42,964 nt of DNA from TMED26 sp002694075 (GTDB taxonomy: Bacteria > Pseudomonadota > Alphaproteobacteria > Thalassobaculales > Thalassobaculaceae), in the NCBI GenBank assembly GCA_036160575.1, contig JAYYDT010000050.1:1-42964 (forward strand). Direction: 5' to 3'. The notes beneath the pieces were generated by a model. The model did not search any database. It was not told the origin of the DNA and saw nothing but the letters and a program-made list of their open reading frames with translations. Position numbers and translations under genes: made by a program. Of this stretch, positions 1 to 9,304 are shown piece after piece; position 1 is the stretch's first letter; each line of letters opens with the position of its first letter.

Positions 1-1
1 C

Positions 2-73
2 AAACCGGTCTCCATCGATTTGTTTCGCCAACGCGTGCGGCGCGAAATGCACCCGCCGGCGGCGACCGCCTAA
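2..73 (+). CDS. C-terminal end of an unidentified protein (5' truncated)
   Basis: An open frame enters from the left edge and ends at TAA (71-73), giving about 23 residues that finish in HPPAATA. Its stop codon overlaps the stop of the convergent transporter gene by two bases, the tight tail-to-tail packing expected of a real gene end. The piece is too short and basic to assign to a family. It could also be chance reading-frame, so the call rests only on the position of the stop. Confidence 0.35.
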   Translation, partial: KPVSIDLFRQRVRREMHPPAATA

Positions 74-1320
74 TCGGCGGGCGGCGACCGCACGCCGGCG
101 ATCAGCACCAGGCCGAGCGCCCACAGCGCCAAAATCACCGCCATGCCCCAGCGTTGACTGCCGCTGGCCAGGGTCAACCAGCCGACCAGGGCCGGCCCGA
201 CGAAGGTCGTCGCCTTGCCCGAAAGCGCGAACAGGCCGAACATTTGGCTGCGCTGTTCGGCCGGCGCCAGGCGCGCCATGAAGGTGCGGCTGGCCGCCTG
301 CACCGGCCCGATAAACACGCCGAGAACCAGGGCCGCCGCCCAGAACCAAGTCTTCGTCTCGACCGTCAGCACTGCCGCGCCGGCGATCAGCAGGCCGATC
401 AGGGCGATCATGATGGTCGCCCGCGCGCCGATCCCATCGTCCAGCCAGGCGAAGGCGATGGCCCCCAGCCCGGCGGTGACATTGAGGGCGATGGCGAACA
501 GGATGATTTCATCGAAATCCATGGCGAAGGTGCCGGCGGCGTAAATGCCGCCGAGGGCGAAAAGGGTCGCCAAACCGTCGGCATAGGCCATGCGGGCCAG
601 CAAAAAACGCAGCAATTGCGGTTGCCGGCGGACCGTGCGCAAGGTCCGCCAGAGGTCGCCGAGGCCGGCGCGGGCGGCCGCCGCCAAGGGCTGGCGTGGG
701 CCGCGCGCCTCGCCGGTGAACAGGAACAGGGGCAGGGCGAAAACGGCGAACCACAGCGCCGCCGCGACCATCGCCGCGCGGATATGCTCGGCCGCGCCTT
801 TGTCGAGGCCGAAAGGCGCCGCCGCCGGGTTGACGAAGACCACCAGAACCAAGGCCAGCGCGCTGAGGCCGCCGAGAAAGCCGATGCCCCAGCCCCAGCC
901 GGACACCCGGCCAAGGCGGTTGGCGGCGACCAGGTCCGGCAGCATGGCGTTATAAAACACGCTGGCGAATTCAAAAGCGGCGGTGGTGACGATCACCAGG
1001 CCCAAGGCCAGGGCGATATCGCCGCGGTCGGGGGCCACGAACCACAGCCCGGCGCAAGCCACCACGGCCACCAAGGTGAAGCCGCCGATCCACGGCTTGC
1101 GGCGGCCGGCGCGGTCGGCGACGGCGCCCAAGACCGGCCCGGTGACGGCCACCAGCAGGCCGGCGGCGGCGGTCGCCTGGCCCCATAAAAACGTGCCTTC
1201 GGTTTCGTCGCCGACCACCGCCTTGGCGAAATAGGCGGCGAACACAAAGGTGGTGACCACCGTCGGCAGCGCCGAATTGGCCCAGTCATAAAGGCACCAG
1301 GCCCAGGTCGCGCGGTTCAT
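70..1320 (-). CDS. MFS transporter, UMF1 (Atg22-like) family
   Basis: Predicted 416-residue inner-membrane protein with about 12 hydrophobic segments. The N-terminus carries CLYDWANSALPTVVTTFVF, the diagnostic YDWANS signature of the UMF1/Atg22-like branch of the major facilitator superfamily. These are usually proposed to be effluxers; the substrate is unknown. The frame stays open 48 codons further upstream, but that extension is low-complexity Arg/Pro/Gly and lies inside the preceding gene. I start at the ATG at 1320-1318, which shares an ATGA overlap with the stop of the glutamate dehydrogenase gene. That overlap suggests translational coupling and expression as the second gene of a two-gene operon. 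Amino-acid or ammonium-related efflux is possible from context, but this is inference only. Confidence 0.88.
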   Translation of the reverse strand: MNRATWAWCLYDWANSALPTVVTTFVFAAYFAKAVVGDETEGTFLWGQATAAAGLLVAVTGPVLGAVADRAGRRKPWIGGFTLVAVVACAGLWFVAPDRGDIALALGLVIVTTAAFEFASVFYNAMLPDLVAANRLGRVSGWGWGIGFLGGLSALALVLVVFVNPAAAPFGLDKGAAEHIRAAMVAAALWFAVFALPLFLFTGEARGPRQPLAAAARAGLGDLWRTLRTVRRQPQLLRFLLARMAYADGLATLFALGGIYAAGTFAMDFDEIILFAIALNVTAGLGAIAFAWLDDGIGARATIMIALIGLLIAGAAVLTVETKTWFWAAALVLGVFIGPVQAASRTFMARLAPAEQRSQMFGLFALSGKATTFVGPALVGWLTLASGSQRWGMAVILALWALGLVLIAGVRSPPAD

Positions 1321-4300
1321 ACCGTCGCGGCGGGTTGGGTCAGCAAGGCTTGGATCTGGGCGTGGGCGACGGTCAGCATGGCCAGGTCCGGGGCCTCCAC
1401 CGCGCCGAGGTCGGCGAGCGTCTGGTCCACCCGGGCGATGGCGGCGGCGCGCGGCGCGCTCCACGCGGTCAGGCCGGTGATCGCGTCGACATGCGGCTTG
1501 TCGGTCGGCGGCGCCGCGCTGGCTTCGAGAATTTGCGCGGTCAGGGCGGCATGGTTGGCGAACAGGCCATCGACCAATTGGCGCGCCGCTTGGGCTTGCC
1601 AGGGCGTGTCGGCCGGCAGCGCCTCGGCCCGGGCGCGCAGCCAGCCAAGGGCGAAACGGCCGCCGGTTTCGGCGTAGACAGTGGCCACCGCCGGCACCGG
1701 CCGATTCTTGTCGGTGGCCAAGCGGGTAATGTCACAGCCGGCGGTCAAGACGTCGATCGCCGTCACCGCCTCGGCCAATTCCGCCGGCACGCCGGCCTCG
1801 GTCAGGCGGGCAATGGCGGCGGTCGCCGCCGCGGACGCCGGCAAATGGGCGGTGTGGGCGCGCAGGGCCGCCAGGCCCGGGCCATAGGCCGCGGTCAAGC
1901 CGGCGATATCAAGCGGCCGCGGCGCGTGGCGCAAAAACCACAGGGTGCCGTCGGCGACCAGGTCCTGGATCGCGCGCAACATCTCGGTTTGGATCGCCGC
2001 CGGCACCTGGTTGTCCAAAGTTTCCACCGCCCGCCACAGGCCGGGCAGGTCGAAGACCGCGCGGGCGACCAGAAAGGCGCGCGCCACCTCGTCATCGCCG
2101 GCGCCGCTGCGCGCCGACAAGTTACGCACCGCGTCGGCCCCCAGACGGTTCATCAGCGCGTTGGTGACGCTGGTCGCGATAATCTCCCGGCCGAGGCGAT
2201 GACGCGGGATCAAATCGCCAAATTGGGCGTTGAGGCGATCCGGGAAATAGGCCACCAAATCATCGGCCAGGGCGTCGTCGTCGGGCAGGTCGCTGGCCTT
2301 CAGCCTGTCGAACAAATCCATCTTGGCATAGGCCAGGAGGACCGCCAGTTCAGGGCGCGTCAGGCCCGCCCCGGCGGCGCGCCGGGCGGCCATTTCCTCT
2401 TCATCCGGCAGCCCTTCCAAGCGCCGGTCAAGCTTCAGCGGGCCGCGCTCCAGGGCGCGGATAAGGGCTTGGTGATCGTCCAATCGGGCGGCGGCGGCAT
2501 CGGCCATCAGGGTCAACGCCTGGGTCTGGTCATAGTTGTCGCGCAGTACCAGGTCGGCGACTTCGTCGGTCATGTCGGCGAGCAGACGGTCGCGCTGGAT
2601 GGCGGTTAAATCGCCGGCGGCGACGGCGGCGCCGAGCAGGATTTTGATATTCACCTCGTGATCGGAACAATCGACGCCGGCGGAATTGTCGATGGCGTCG
2701 GTGTTGATGCCGCCGCCGGCGCGGGCGAAATCGACCCGGCCCTGCTGGGTGACGCCTAGATTGGCGCCTTCGCCAATGACCTGGGCGCGCACCTGGCTGG
2801 CGCCGACGCGGACGCCATCGTTGGCGCGATCGCCAACGGCGGCGTCGCTTTCCGCGTCGCCACGCACATAGGTGCCGATGCCGCCGAACCACAGCAAATC
2901 CACCTCGGCGGCGAGAATCGCGGTGATCACCTCGGCCGGCGTGAGACGCGTCGCCTCAAGGCCGAGGGCGGCGCGGATTTCGGGGCTGAGGTCGATGGCC
3001 TTGGCGGCCCGCTCGAAGACGCCGCCGCCGGGGGAAATGAGGGCGGCGTCATAGTCGGCCCAACTCGAGCCCGGCAGCTCGAACAAGCGCTGGCGTTCTC
3101 GCCATCCGGTGGCCGCGTCGGGCGTCGGGTCGATGAAGATGTGCTGGTGGTTGAAGGCCGCGACCAGGCGGATATGGCGCGACAACAACATGCCGTTGCC
3201 GAACACGTCGCCGGACATGTCCCCGCAGCCGACGACGGTGAAATCCTGGCTTTGGATGTCATGGCCGCGCTCGCGGAAATGGCGTTTCACCGATTCCCAA
3301 GCACCGCGCGCGGTGATCGCCATTTTCTTGTGGTCATAGCCGACCGAGCCGCCGGACGCGAAACCGTCGCCAAGCCAGAAGTCGTACTCCGCCGCGACCG
3401 CGTTGGCGATGTCCGAGAAGCTCGCGGTGCCCTTGTCGGCGGCGACCACCAGATATGGATCGTCGTCGTCATGGCGTAGCGTGCGCGGCGGCGCGACCGC
3501 CGCGCCGTCGACCCAGTTATCGGTCAAGTCCAGCAAGCCGCGGATAAAGGTCTGATAGGCGGCGACCCCGGCCGCTTGGCGCGCCGCGCGGTCGGCCGGC
3601 GGGCGTTTGACGACAAAGCCGCCTTTGGAGCCAACCGGCACAATGACCGCGTTTTTGACCATTTGGGCTTTCATCAGGCCGAGCACTTCGGTGCGGAAAT
3701 CCTCGCGCCGGTCGGACCAACGCAAACCGCCGCGGGCGACCGCGCCGCCGCGTAAATGCACCCCTTCGACCGTCGGCGCGCAAACCCAGATTTCGACCCA
3801 GGGCCGCGGCGCCGGTAGGCCCTCCAAGGCTTGGCTGTCGAGCTTCACCGCGAAATAGGGTTTGCGCCCGGTGCCGGCCGCGTCATGTTGGAAGAAATTG
3901 GTCCGCAGACTGCTGGTCATGGTGTTGAGAAATCGTCGGAGGATCCGGTCCTCATCGAGATTGACGACATTTTCCAAGCCGCTTTCCATCGCCGCCGACA
4001 GGGTGGCGAGGCGTTCCGACCGTTCGGCCGCCGGGGCCAGGTCCGGGTCGAACCGGGCGCGGAAATAGTCGATCAACAAACCGGCCAGTGTGGGATGCCG
4101 GTTCAAGGTCTCTTGCATATAGGACAAGGAAAAGGTGAAGCCCGCCTGCCGCAAATAGCGGGCGTAGGCGCGCAGCACGCTGACCTCGGGCCACGACAGG
4201 CCGGCCGCCAAAATCAAGCCGTTAAAGCCGTCATCCTCCATATCGCCATGCCACACCGCCGCCAAGGCATCCTGGAAATCGCCGCGGCGGGCGGCCAGAT

Positions 4301-6179
4301 CGCCAGTCATCGGGCGGGCCAAGGTGGTCACGAATTCATGGATCCAGACGGCGTCGCCGTCGGCGGGGGTGATGGCGTAGGGAATTTCGCTGAGAGCCTT
4401 CAAGCCCATGTTCTCGATCATCGGCAGGATGTCGGATAACGGCACCGGCGCGGCCTGATGATAGAGCTTGATATGCAAGGTCTCCGGCTCGGCGCCGACC
4501 GGCCGGAACAGGCTGAGCGCCAGGCCGCGGTCGCCGTCGAGGTTTTCCATCGCGGCGATGTCGAGCAGCGTCGCCGGGATCGCCATATTCTCGCGGTAAG
4601 CGGTCGGAAAGGCCCGGCCATAGCGGGCCAGCAGGCGGTTGCCGGCGCCCTCCCCCTGGGCGGCGACGGCGGCGACATGCAATTTGTCGATCCAAGCGCG
4701 GCTGGCCTCGACCAGGCGCGCCTCGAGGGCGGTGATATCGGGGTTGGCGCTGGCTGGGTCGGGGGTGGTGATGATTAGGTGCAGACGGGCCAGCACGGCA
4801 TCGGACATCTGGATGTAATAGGCCGCCGCCTGGCCGCCGAAGCCGGCGGCGAGAATTTCCGCGAAGCGTTCGCGCAGAGCGGTGGTGAAGCGGTCGCGGG
4901 GCGCGTAAATCAGGCAGGAGACAAAACGGCCAAGCCCGTCGCGGCGCACAAACAGGGCGGTTTGTCGGCGTTCTTGCAAATGCATGATGCCGACGGCGAT
5001 GGCGCACAGGTTCTCGACTTCGCCTTGGAACAATTCATCGCGCGGGTAGGTTTCCAGGATATTGACCAGCGCCTTGTGGTCATGGCTGTTGGGCACCAAC
5101 CCGGCGGCGTCGCCAATGCGCGCCACCTTGCGCCGCAGGAAGGGGATTTCCGCCGGCCGAGTGTTATAGGCGACCGAGGTGAACAAGCCGATGAAGCGGG
5201 TTTCGCCGACCACTTTGCCGGCGGCGTCGAAACGCTGCACGATGATCACGTCAAGGTGGGCGGGACGGTGCACGGTGGCGCGCCGATCGGCCTTCATCAC
5301 GCTCAGCAGGCGCGGCGCCAGGAGGTAAGCGCGCACCGTGTCCGGCAAACTGCCAAGGGCGCGCATATCGTCGAAAATCGCCACGTCTTGGTCGCGCAAC
5401 AGACCGAGGCCAGGCATCTCGCCGACCTCGATGCGGGCCTGTTTGCCGCGGCCGACGAAGTGGTAGTCGCGGGCCCCGAGAAACGTGAAATGATCATCGG
5501 CCAGCCAGCCGAGAAAGGCGGCGATCTCGCTGATATCGGCGCTGTTCAAGCCGGCCACCTTGGGGGGGTGTTCGGCGGTCTCGGTGGCCAGCTCCTGCAT
5601 CTTGGCGCGCATCGCCCGCCAGTCGGTGACCGCCGCGCGGACATCCGCCAGGACCGCCGTGAGACGGGCTTCGACCGCCGCCAGATCGGTCGTGCCGGCC
5701 GGCGCCGAAATTTGGATATGCATGAAACTTTCGGCGCGCGCCTGGCCGTCGTCAGGCGCCGCCACCGTCACCGCGCCGTCGGCGCGGCGCAGCGGTACAA
5801 TCGGATGGATCACCAAATGCGCCGCCAAATCCATTTCGCCAAGGGCGGTGGTCACCGAGTCCACGAGAAACGGCATGTCGTCATTGACGATTTCAATGAC
5901 CGCCCGCGGCGAGCGCCAGCCATCGCTTTCAAAGCTCGGCTGGTAGGCGCGAATTTTCGCGGTATCGGGCGATCGCTCGGCGCCGAATTGCCAGAGGGCG
6001 ATGGCCGCGCCAAACAGATCTTCAGGATCCTCGTCAACCATGTCGCGCGGCGCCACATGGCCGAAGAAATAGTCGATAAATGGTAGCGCCGCGGCGGCCC
6101 GCGCCCCTGACAATCGTTCCCGCGCTAAGGTCCGCACCGCCTCAATTAGCGCTTGTTTCCGGTCGCCCCCTTGGTCCAT
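1317..6179 (-). CDS. NAD-specific glutamate dehydrogenase, large (~180 kDa) class
   Basis: At 1620 residues it matches the large GDH-180 class (called gdhB or gdhZ in other bacteria), which oxidatively deaminates glutamate to 2-oxoglutarate and ammonium with NAD+ in the cytoplasm. The N-terminal half (about 1-700) is the regulatory ACT-like region of this class. The catalytic core begins near residue 810 with RGGLRWSDRREDFRTEV, and the substrate-binding/catalytic lysine lies in VPVGSKGGF near 850. A Rossmann NAD-binding region and a long C-terminal domain follow. The ATG at 6179 is preceded by AGAGG at suitable spacing. It overlaps the downstream UMF1 transporter by ATGA. The antisense strand carries a long open frame, a GC-rich shadow. 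Its product feeds the 2-oxoglutarate dehydrogenase encoded 10 kb away. Confidence 0.96.
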   Translation of the reverse strand: MDQGGDRKQALIEAVRTLARERLSGARAAAALPFIDYFFGHVAPRDMVDEDPEDLFGAAIALWQFGAERSPDTAKIRAYQPSFESDGWRSPRAVIEIVNDDMPFLVDSVTTALGEMDLAAHLVIHPIVPLRRADGAVTVAAPDDGQARAESFMHIQISAPAGTTDLAAVEARLTAVLADVRAAVTDWRAMRAKMQELATETAEHPPKVAGLNSADISEIAAFLGWLADDHFTFLGARDYHFVGRGKQARIEVGEMPGLGLLRDQDVAIFDDMRALGSLPDTVRAYLLAPRLLSVMKADRRATVHRPAHLDVIIVQRFDAAGKVVGETRFIGLFTSVAYNTRPAEIPFLRRKVARIGDAAGLVPNSHDHKALVNILETYPRDELFQGEVENLCAIAVGIMHLQERRQTALFVRRDGLGRFVSCLIYAPRDRFTTALRERFAEILAAGFGGQAAAYYIQMSDAVLARLHLIITTPDPASANPDITALEARLVEASRAWIDKLHVAAVAAQGEGAGNRLLARYGRAFPTAYRENMAIPATLLDIAAMENLDGDRGLALSLFRPVGAEPETLHIKLYHQAAPVPLSDILPMIENMGLKALSEIPYAITPADGDAVWIHEFVTTLARPMTGDLAARRGDFQDALAAVWHGDMEDDGFNGLILAAGLSWPEVSVLRAYARYLRQAGFTFSLSYMQETLNRHPTLAGLLIDYFRARFDPDLAPAAERSERLATLSAAMESGLENVVNLDEDRILRRFLNTMTSSLRTNFFQHDAAGTGRKPYFAVKLDSQALEGLPAPRPWVEIWVCAPTVEGVHLRGGAVARGGLRWSDRREDFRTEVLGLMKAQMVKNAVIVPVGSKGGFVVKRPPADRAARQAAGVAAYQTFIRGLLDLTDNWVDGAAVAPPRTLRHDDDDPYLVVAADKGTASFSDIANAVAAEYDFWLGDGFASGGSVGYDHKKMAITARGAWESVKRHFRERGHDIQSQDFTVVGCGDMSGDVFGNGMLLSRHIRLVAAFNHQHIFIDPTPDAATGWRERQRLFELPGSSWADYDAALISPGGGVFERAAKAIDLSPEIRAALGLEATRLTPAEVITAILAAEVDLLWFGGIGTYVRGDAESDAAVGDRANDGVRVGASQVRAQVIGEGANLGVTQQGRVDFARAGGGINTDAIDNSAGVDCSDHEVNIKILLGAAVAAGDLTAIQRDRLLADMTDEVADLVLRDNYDQTQALTLMADAAAARLDDHQALIRALERGPLKLDRRLEGLPDEEEMAARRAAGAGLTRPELAVLLAYAKMDLFDRLKASDLPDDDALADDLVAYFPDRLNAQFGDLIPRHRLGREIIATSVTNALMNRLGADAVRNLSARSGAGDDEVARAFLVARAVFDLPGLWRAVETLDNQVPAAIQTEMLRAIQDLVADGTLWFLRHAPRPLDIAGLTAAYGPGLAALRAHTAHLPASAAATAAIARLTEAGVPAELAEAVTAIDVLTAGCDITRLATDKNRPVPAVATVYAETGGRFALGWLRARAEALPADTPWQAQAARQLVDGLFANHAALTAQILEASAAPPTDKPHVDAITGLTAWSAPRAAAIARVDQTLADLGAVEAPDLAMLTVAHAQIQALLTQPAATV

Positions 6180-6372
6180 CCCGGCCTCTTTTTAACGTTG
6201 CATCGGGTTTGGTTCGCACAAACAGCCTAATGCAAACTTTAACGCGAGGAAAGCGGGCGACGGAGATGCGTTTTATCCTTTCGAGCCATAACTTCGCCAA
6301 ACGCGCGTAGGCGTCGGCGGGACCGTTGGGTTAACTGTCGCGCGGCGGCGGGGCCAACGACCCCATGACCAC

Positions 6373-6416
6373 CCCGCAATGACCGCGCAACGACCCTGCA
6401 ACGACCCCGTAACGAC
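6373..6416. repeat. Four tandem 11-base units upstream of the GDP-fucose synthase gene
   Basis: Four adjacent 11-base units are visible: CCCGCAATGAC, CGCGCAACGAC, CCTGCAACGAC and CCCGTAACGAC. The common core is YGYAAYGAC. A degenerate partial copy (CCCCATGAC) sits at 6361-6369. The array lies 30 to 74 bases before the fcl start codon in the 267-base gap between the divergent glutamate dehydrogenase and fcl genes. It could be a set of protein-binding sites or a simple slippage-derived repeat. The rest of the gap shows no convincing gene. Confidence 0.7.
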
Positions 6417-6446
6417 CGGGGCGCGCGCCGAAGGGAGAGCCGATCC

Positions 6447-7382
6447 ATGGCCAAGCAACGCATTTTAATTTGCGGCGACCGCGGCATGGTCGGCAGCGCC
6501 CTGGTTCGCCGATTACGGGGGCCGGCGGTGGAGATCATCGGCGCCAACCGGGCGGTGGTCGATCTGACTCGCCAGGCGGCGGTGGAGGAATTCATCGGCG
6601 ATTGTCGGCCCGATGTGATCATCGTGGCCGCCGCCAAGGTTGGCGGGATTCACGCCAACAGCCATCAGCCGGTGCCGTTTCTTTACGACAACCTAGCGAT
6701 CGAAACCCATATCATTCAAGCCGCCCACCAGGCCGATGTCGACCGCCTGCTGTTTCTTGGCTCGTCCTGCATGTATCCGCGCGCGGCGGCCCAGCCGATC
6801 GTCGAAAGCGCCTTGTTGAGCGGGCCGTTGGAGCCAACCAACCAATGGTACGCGCTGGCCAAAATCGCCGGCGTGATGTTGTGTCAGGCCTATCGGGCGC
6901 AGTATGGCCGGCGTTATATCAGCGCCATTCCAACCAATTTATTTGGCCCGGGGGACAATTTTCACCCTGAGAACAGCCATGTGCCGGCGGCCCTGATGCG
7001 CCGTTTCGACGCCGCCAGACGGGCCGGCGCGGCAAGTGTGGCGGTATGGGGCAGCGGCCGGCCGCGCCGCGAGTTCCTGCATGTCGACGACCTCGCCGAC
7101 GCCTGTGCGTTTTTGCTTGACCATTATGACGCGGCGGCGCCCATCAATGTCGGCCGCGGCAGCGATATCACCATCGCCGACTTCGCCGCGATGATGGCCG
7201 AGACGGTTGGCTTCGCCGGGACCATCGCCTTCGACCCGGCGCGCCCCGACGGTATGCCGCGCAAGGTTTTGGATGTCGGCGCGCTGACCGCGCTTGGCTG
7301 GCGCGCGCGGATTCCGCTAGCCGCCGGACTGGCCGACACCTATGCCTGGTTTCAAGAAAATCGCGCCGGCTTGCGCGCCTAG
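6447..7382 (+). CDS. fcl: GDP-L-fucose synthase (GDP-4-keto-6-deoxymannose epimerase/reductase)
   Basis: A 311-residue extended SDR that converts GDP-4-dehydro-6-deoxy-D-mannose to GDP-L-fucose with NADPH, supplying fucose for surface polysaccharide. The N-terminus has the family form of the dinucleotide fold, GDRGMVGSALVRRL. Further family marks are FLGSSCMYPR and the active-site YxxxK in WYALAKIAG (Tyr135, Lys139), then NLFGPGDNFHPENSHV. The length is normal. AAGGGAGAG precedes the ATG at good spacing. The partner gene gmd (GDP-mannose dehydratase) is not in the window, so the substrate must be made elsewhere. The gene is convergent with cysNC, 17 bases away. A tandem repeat lies in its upstream region. 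Confidence 0.93.
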   Translation: MAKQRILICGDRGMVGSALVRRLRGPAVEIIGANRAVVDLTRQAAVEEFIGDCRPDVIIVAAAKVGGIHANSHQPVPFLYDNLAIETHIIQAAHQADVDRLLFLGSSCMYPRAAAQPIVESALLSGPLEPTNQWYALAKIAGVMLCQAYRAQYGRRYISAIPTNLFGPGDNFHPENSHVPAALMRRFDAARRAGAASVAVWGSGRPRREFLHVDDLADACAFLLDHYDAAAPINVGRGSDITIADFAAMMAETVGFAGTIAFDPARPDGMPRKVLDVGALTALGWRARIPLAAGLADTYAWFQENRAGLRA

Positions 7383-7399
7383 GGCGTCCGGCGCGGGCG

Positions 7400-9304
7400 T
7401 TAAATCACCCCGCGGGCACGCAACATGTCGATCACTTGATCGGCCAAATCGTCGACCTTCCGATCGCCGGCGGCGAGCCGCAGGTCGGGGCTCAGCGGCG
7501 GTTCATAGGGGCTGTCGACGCCGGTGAAATTGGGAATCTCGCCAGCGCGCGCCTTTTTATACAAGCCCTTGGGATCACGCGCCTCGCAAACCGCCAGGGA
7601 GGCGTCGACGAAGACTTCGAAAAAGGCGTCGGCGTCAAGCAGGTCGCGGGCCAGTTGGCGCTCGCTACGGAACGGCGAGATAAAGCTCACCAAAGTGATC
7701 AGGCCGGCCTCGACCATCAATTTGGCGACCTCGCCAACGCGCCGAATGTTCTCAACCCGGTCGGCCTCGGTGAAACCAAGATCGCGGTTGAGGCCGTGGC
7801 GCACGTTGTCGCCGTCAAGGGACATGGTCCGGTGGCCGGCCGCGTGCAAGCGCTGTTCGACCTGGTCGGCGATGGTCGATTTACCGGCCCCCGAGAGGCC
7901 GGTGAACCACAGCACGCAGGCTTTTTGGTCATTGGCGGCGGCGCGCGCGGCGGCGTCCACTTTCATGGCATGGCGGTGGATGTTGGCGGCCCGGCGCAGC
8001 GCGAATTTAACCATGCCGCAGCCGACGGTGGCATTGGTCACCCGGTCGATCAGAATGAAATTACCGGTCGCCGGATTGTCGCCATAGCCTTCCAGGGCGA
8101 TGGCCTTGTCGAGAGACAGGTTGCACACCGCGACGTCGTTGAGGGCCAGCGTCTTGACCGAGCGCTCGGCCAAAGTATTGACGTCGACCGCGTGTTTGAT
8201 GTCGGTGACCTGGGCGTTGACCATCGCCGGTCCCTGGCGCAGCAGGTAGCGCCGGCCGGGCATCAGTGGGGCGTCGGCGAGCCAAATCACATCGGCGGCG
8301 AATTGATCGGCGACCGGCGGCCGGGCGTCGCTGACGACCAGCAGGTCGCCGCGTGACACGTCGATGTCGGTGTCGAGTACCAGGGTCACCGCCTGACCCG
8401 CCGTGGCGGCCGTCAAATCGCCGTCATAGGTAACGATGCGCGCGACCGCCGCGGTGGTGCCGGCCGGCAGGACCGCGACGTTGTCGCCGACCGCCACCCG
8501 GCCCGAGGCGACGGTGCCGGCGATCCCGCGAAAATCGCCGTCCGGCCGGTTGATCCATTGGGCGGCCATGCGGAACGGCCGGTCGATGGCGGCGGCGGCC
8601 ACCTCGACATTCTCCAAGTGGTCCAGCAATGTCGGCCCCCGGTACCACGGCATTTCGGTCGAGCGGCGGGTAACGTTGTCACCACGCAGGGCCGAAACCG
8701 GCACGCAGGTGATTTCACCAAAGCCGAATTCGGCGGCGAAGGCGCGATAACTGTCGCTAATCTCCTGAAACACCGCCCCGTCCCATCCGACCAGGTCCAT
8801 TTTGTTGACCGCCACCACCACATGACGCAGGCCCAGCAAGCTGACGATATAGCTATGGCGGCGGGTCTGGGTGACCACGCCCTTGCGCGCGTCGACCAAT
8901 AGAATGGCGCAATCGGCGGTCGACGCGCCGGTCGCCATATTGCGGGTGTATTGCTCGTGCCCCGGTGTGTCGGCGACAATGAATTTGCGCTTTTCGGTCG
9001 CGAAAAAGCGATAGGCGACATCGATGGTGATGCCTTGTTCACGCTCGGCGGCAAGGCCGTCGACCAGCAGGGCCAAATCCAATTCGCCGCTGCCGGTGGT
9101 CCCAAAACGTTGGGAATCTTGGGCCAAACTGGATAATTGGTCCTCGAATAACAACTGGCTGTCATAGAGCAGCCGGCCCAGCAGGGTCGATTTGCCGTCG
9201 TCCACCGACCCGCAGGTGATCAAGCGCAATAGACCCTTATCGTCCTGGCGTTGCAGATAACGTTCGATTTCGGCGCGCGCCGTGCCCTGACGATCCTCCG
9301 GCAT
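7400..9304 (-). CDS. cysNC: Bifunctional sulfate adenylyltransferase subunit 1 / APS kinase
   Basis: A 634-residue fusion. Residues 1 to about 440 are the CysN GTPase, with ITCGSVDDGKSTLLGRLLYD as P-loop, DTPGHEQY as G3 and NKMD as G4; it drives APS formation by CysD. The C-terminal part is CysC, with P-loop FTGLSGAGKST near residue 470 and the APS-kinase motif FISPFRSER. Together with CysD it turns sulfate and ATP into APS and then PAPS. The fused form is common in proteobacteria and is the same architecture as rhizobial NodQ. The ATG at 9304 overlaps the cysD stop by one base (TGATG), so the two are translationally coupled. No sulfotransferase or PAPS reductase is seen nearby, so assimilatory or sulfation use cannot be decided here. 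Confidence 0.96.
   Translation of the reverse strand: MPEDRQGTARAEIERYLQRQDDKGLLRLITCGSVDDGKSTLLGRLLYDSQLLFEDQLSSLAQDSQRFGTTGSGELDLALLVDGLAAEREQGITIDVAYRFFATEKRKFIVADTPGHEQYTRNMATGASTADCAILLVDARKGVVTQTRRHSYIVSLLGLRHVVVAVNKMDLVGWDGAVFQEISDSYRAFAAEFGFGEITCVPVSALRGDNVTRRSTEMPWYRGPTLLDHLENVEVAAAAIDRPFRMAAQWINRPDGDFRGIAGTVASGRVAVGDNVAVLPAGTTAAVARIVTYDGDLTAATAGQAVTLVLDTDIDVSRGDLLVVSDARPPVADQFAADVIWLADAPLMPGRRYLLRQGPAMVNAQVTDIKHAVDVNTLAERSVKTLALNDVAVCNLSLDKAIALEGYGDNPATGNFILIDRVTNATVGCGMVKFALRRAANIHRHAMKVDAAARAAANDQKACVLWFTGLSGAGKSTIADQVEQRLHAAGHRTMSLDGDNVRHGLNRDLGFTEADRVENIRRVGEVAKLMVEAGLITLVSFISPFRSERQLARDLLDADAFFEVFVDASLAVCEARDPKGLYKKARAGEIPNFTGVDSPYEPPLSPDLRLAAGDRKVDDLADQVIDMLRARGVI

Noticed and set aside
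4779..6086. Long plus-strand open frame (435 codons) antisense to glutamate dehydrogenase
   Set aside because: Its composition is His/Arg/Gln-rich and matches no family; the minus-strand product has clear motifs. Such frames are expected in GC-rich genes.
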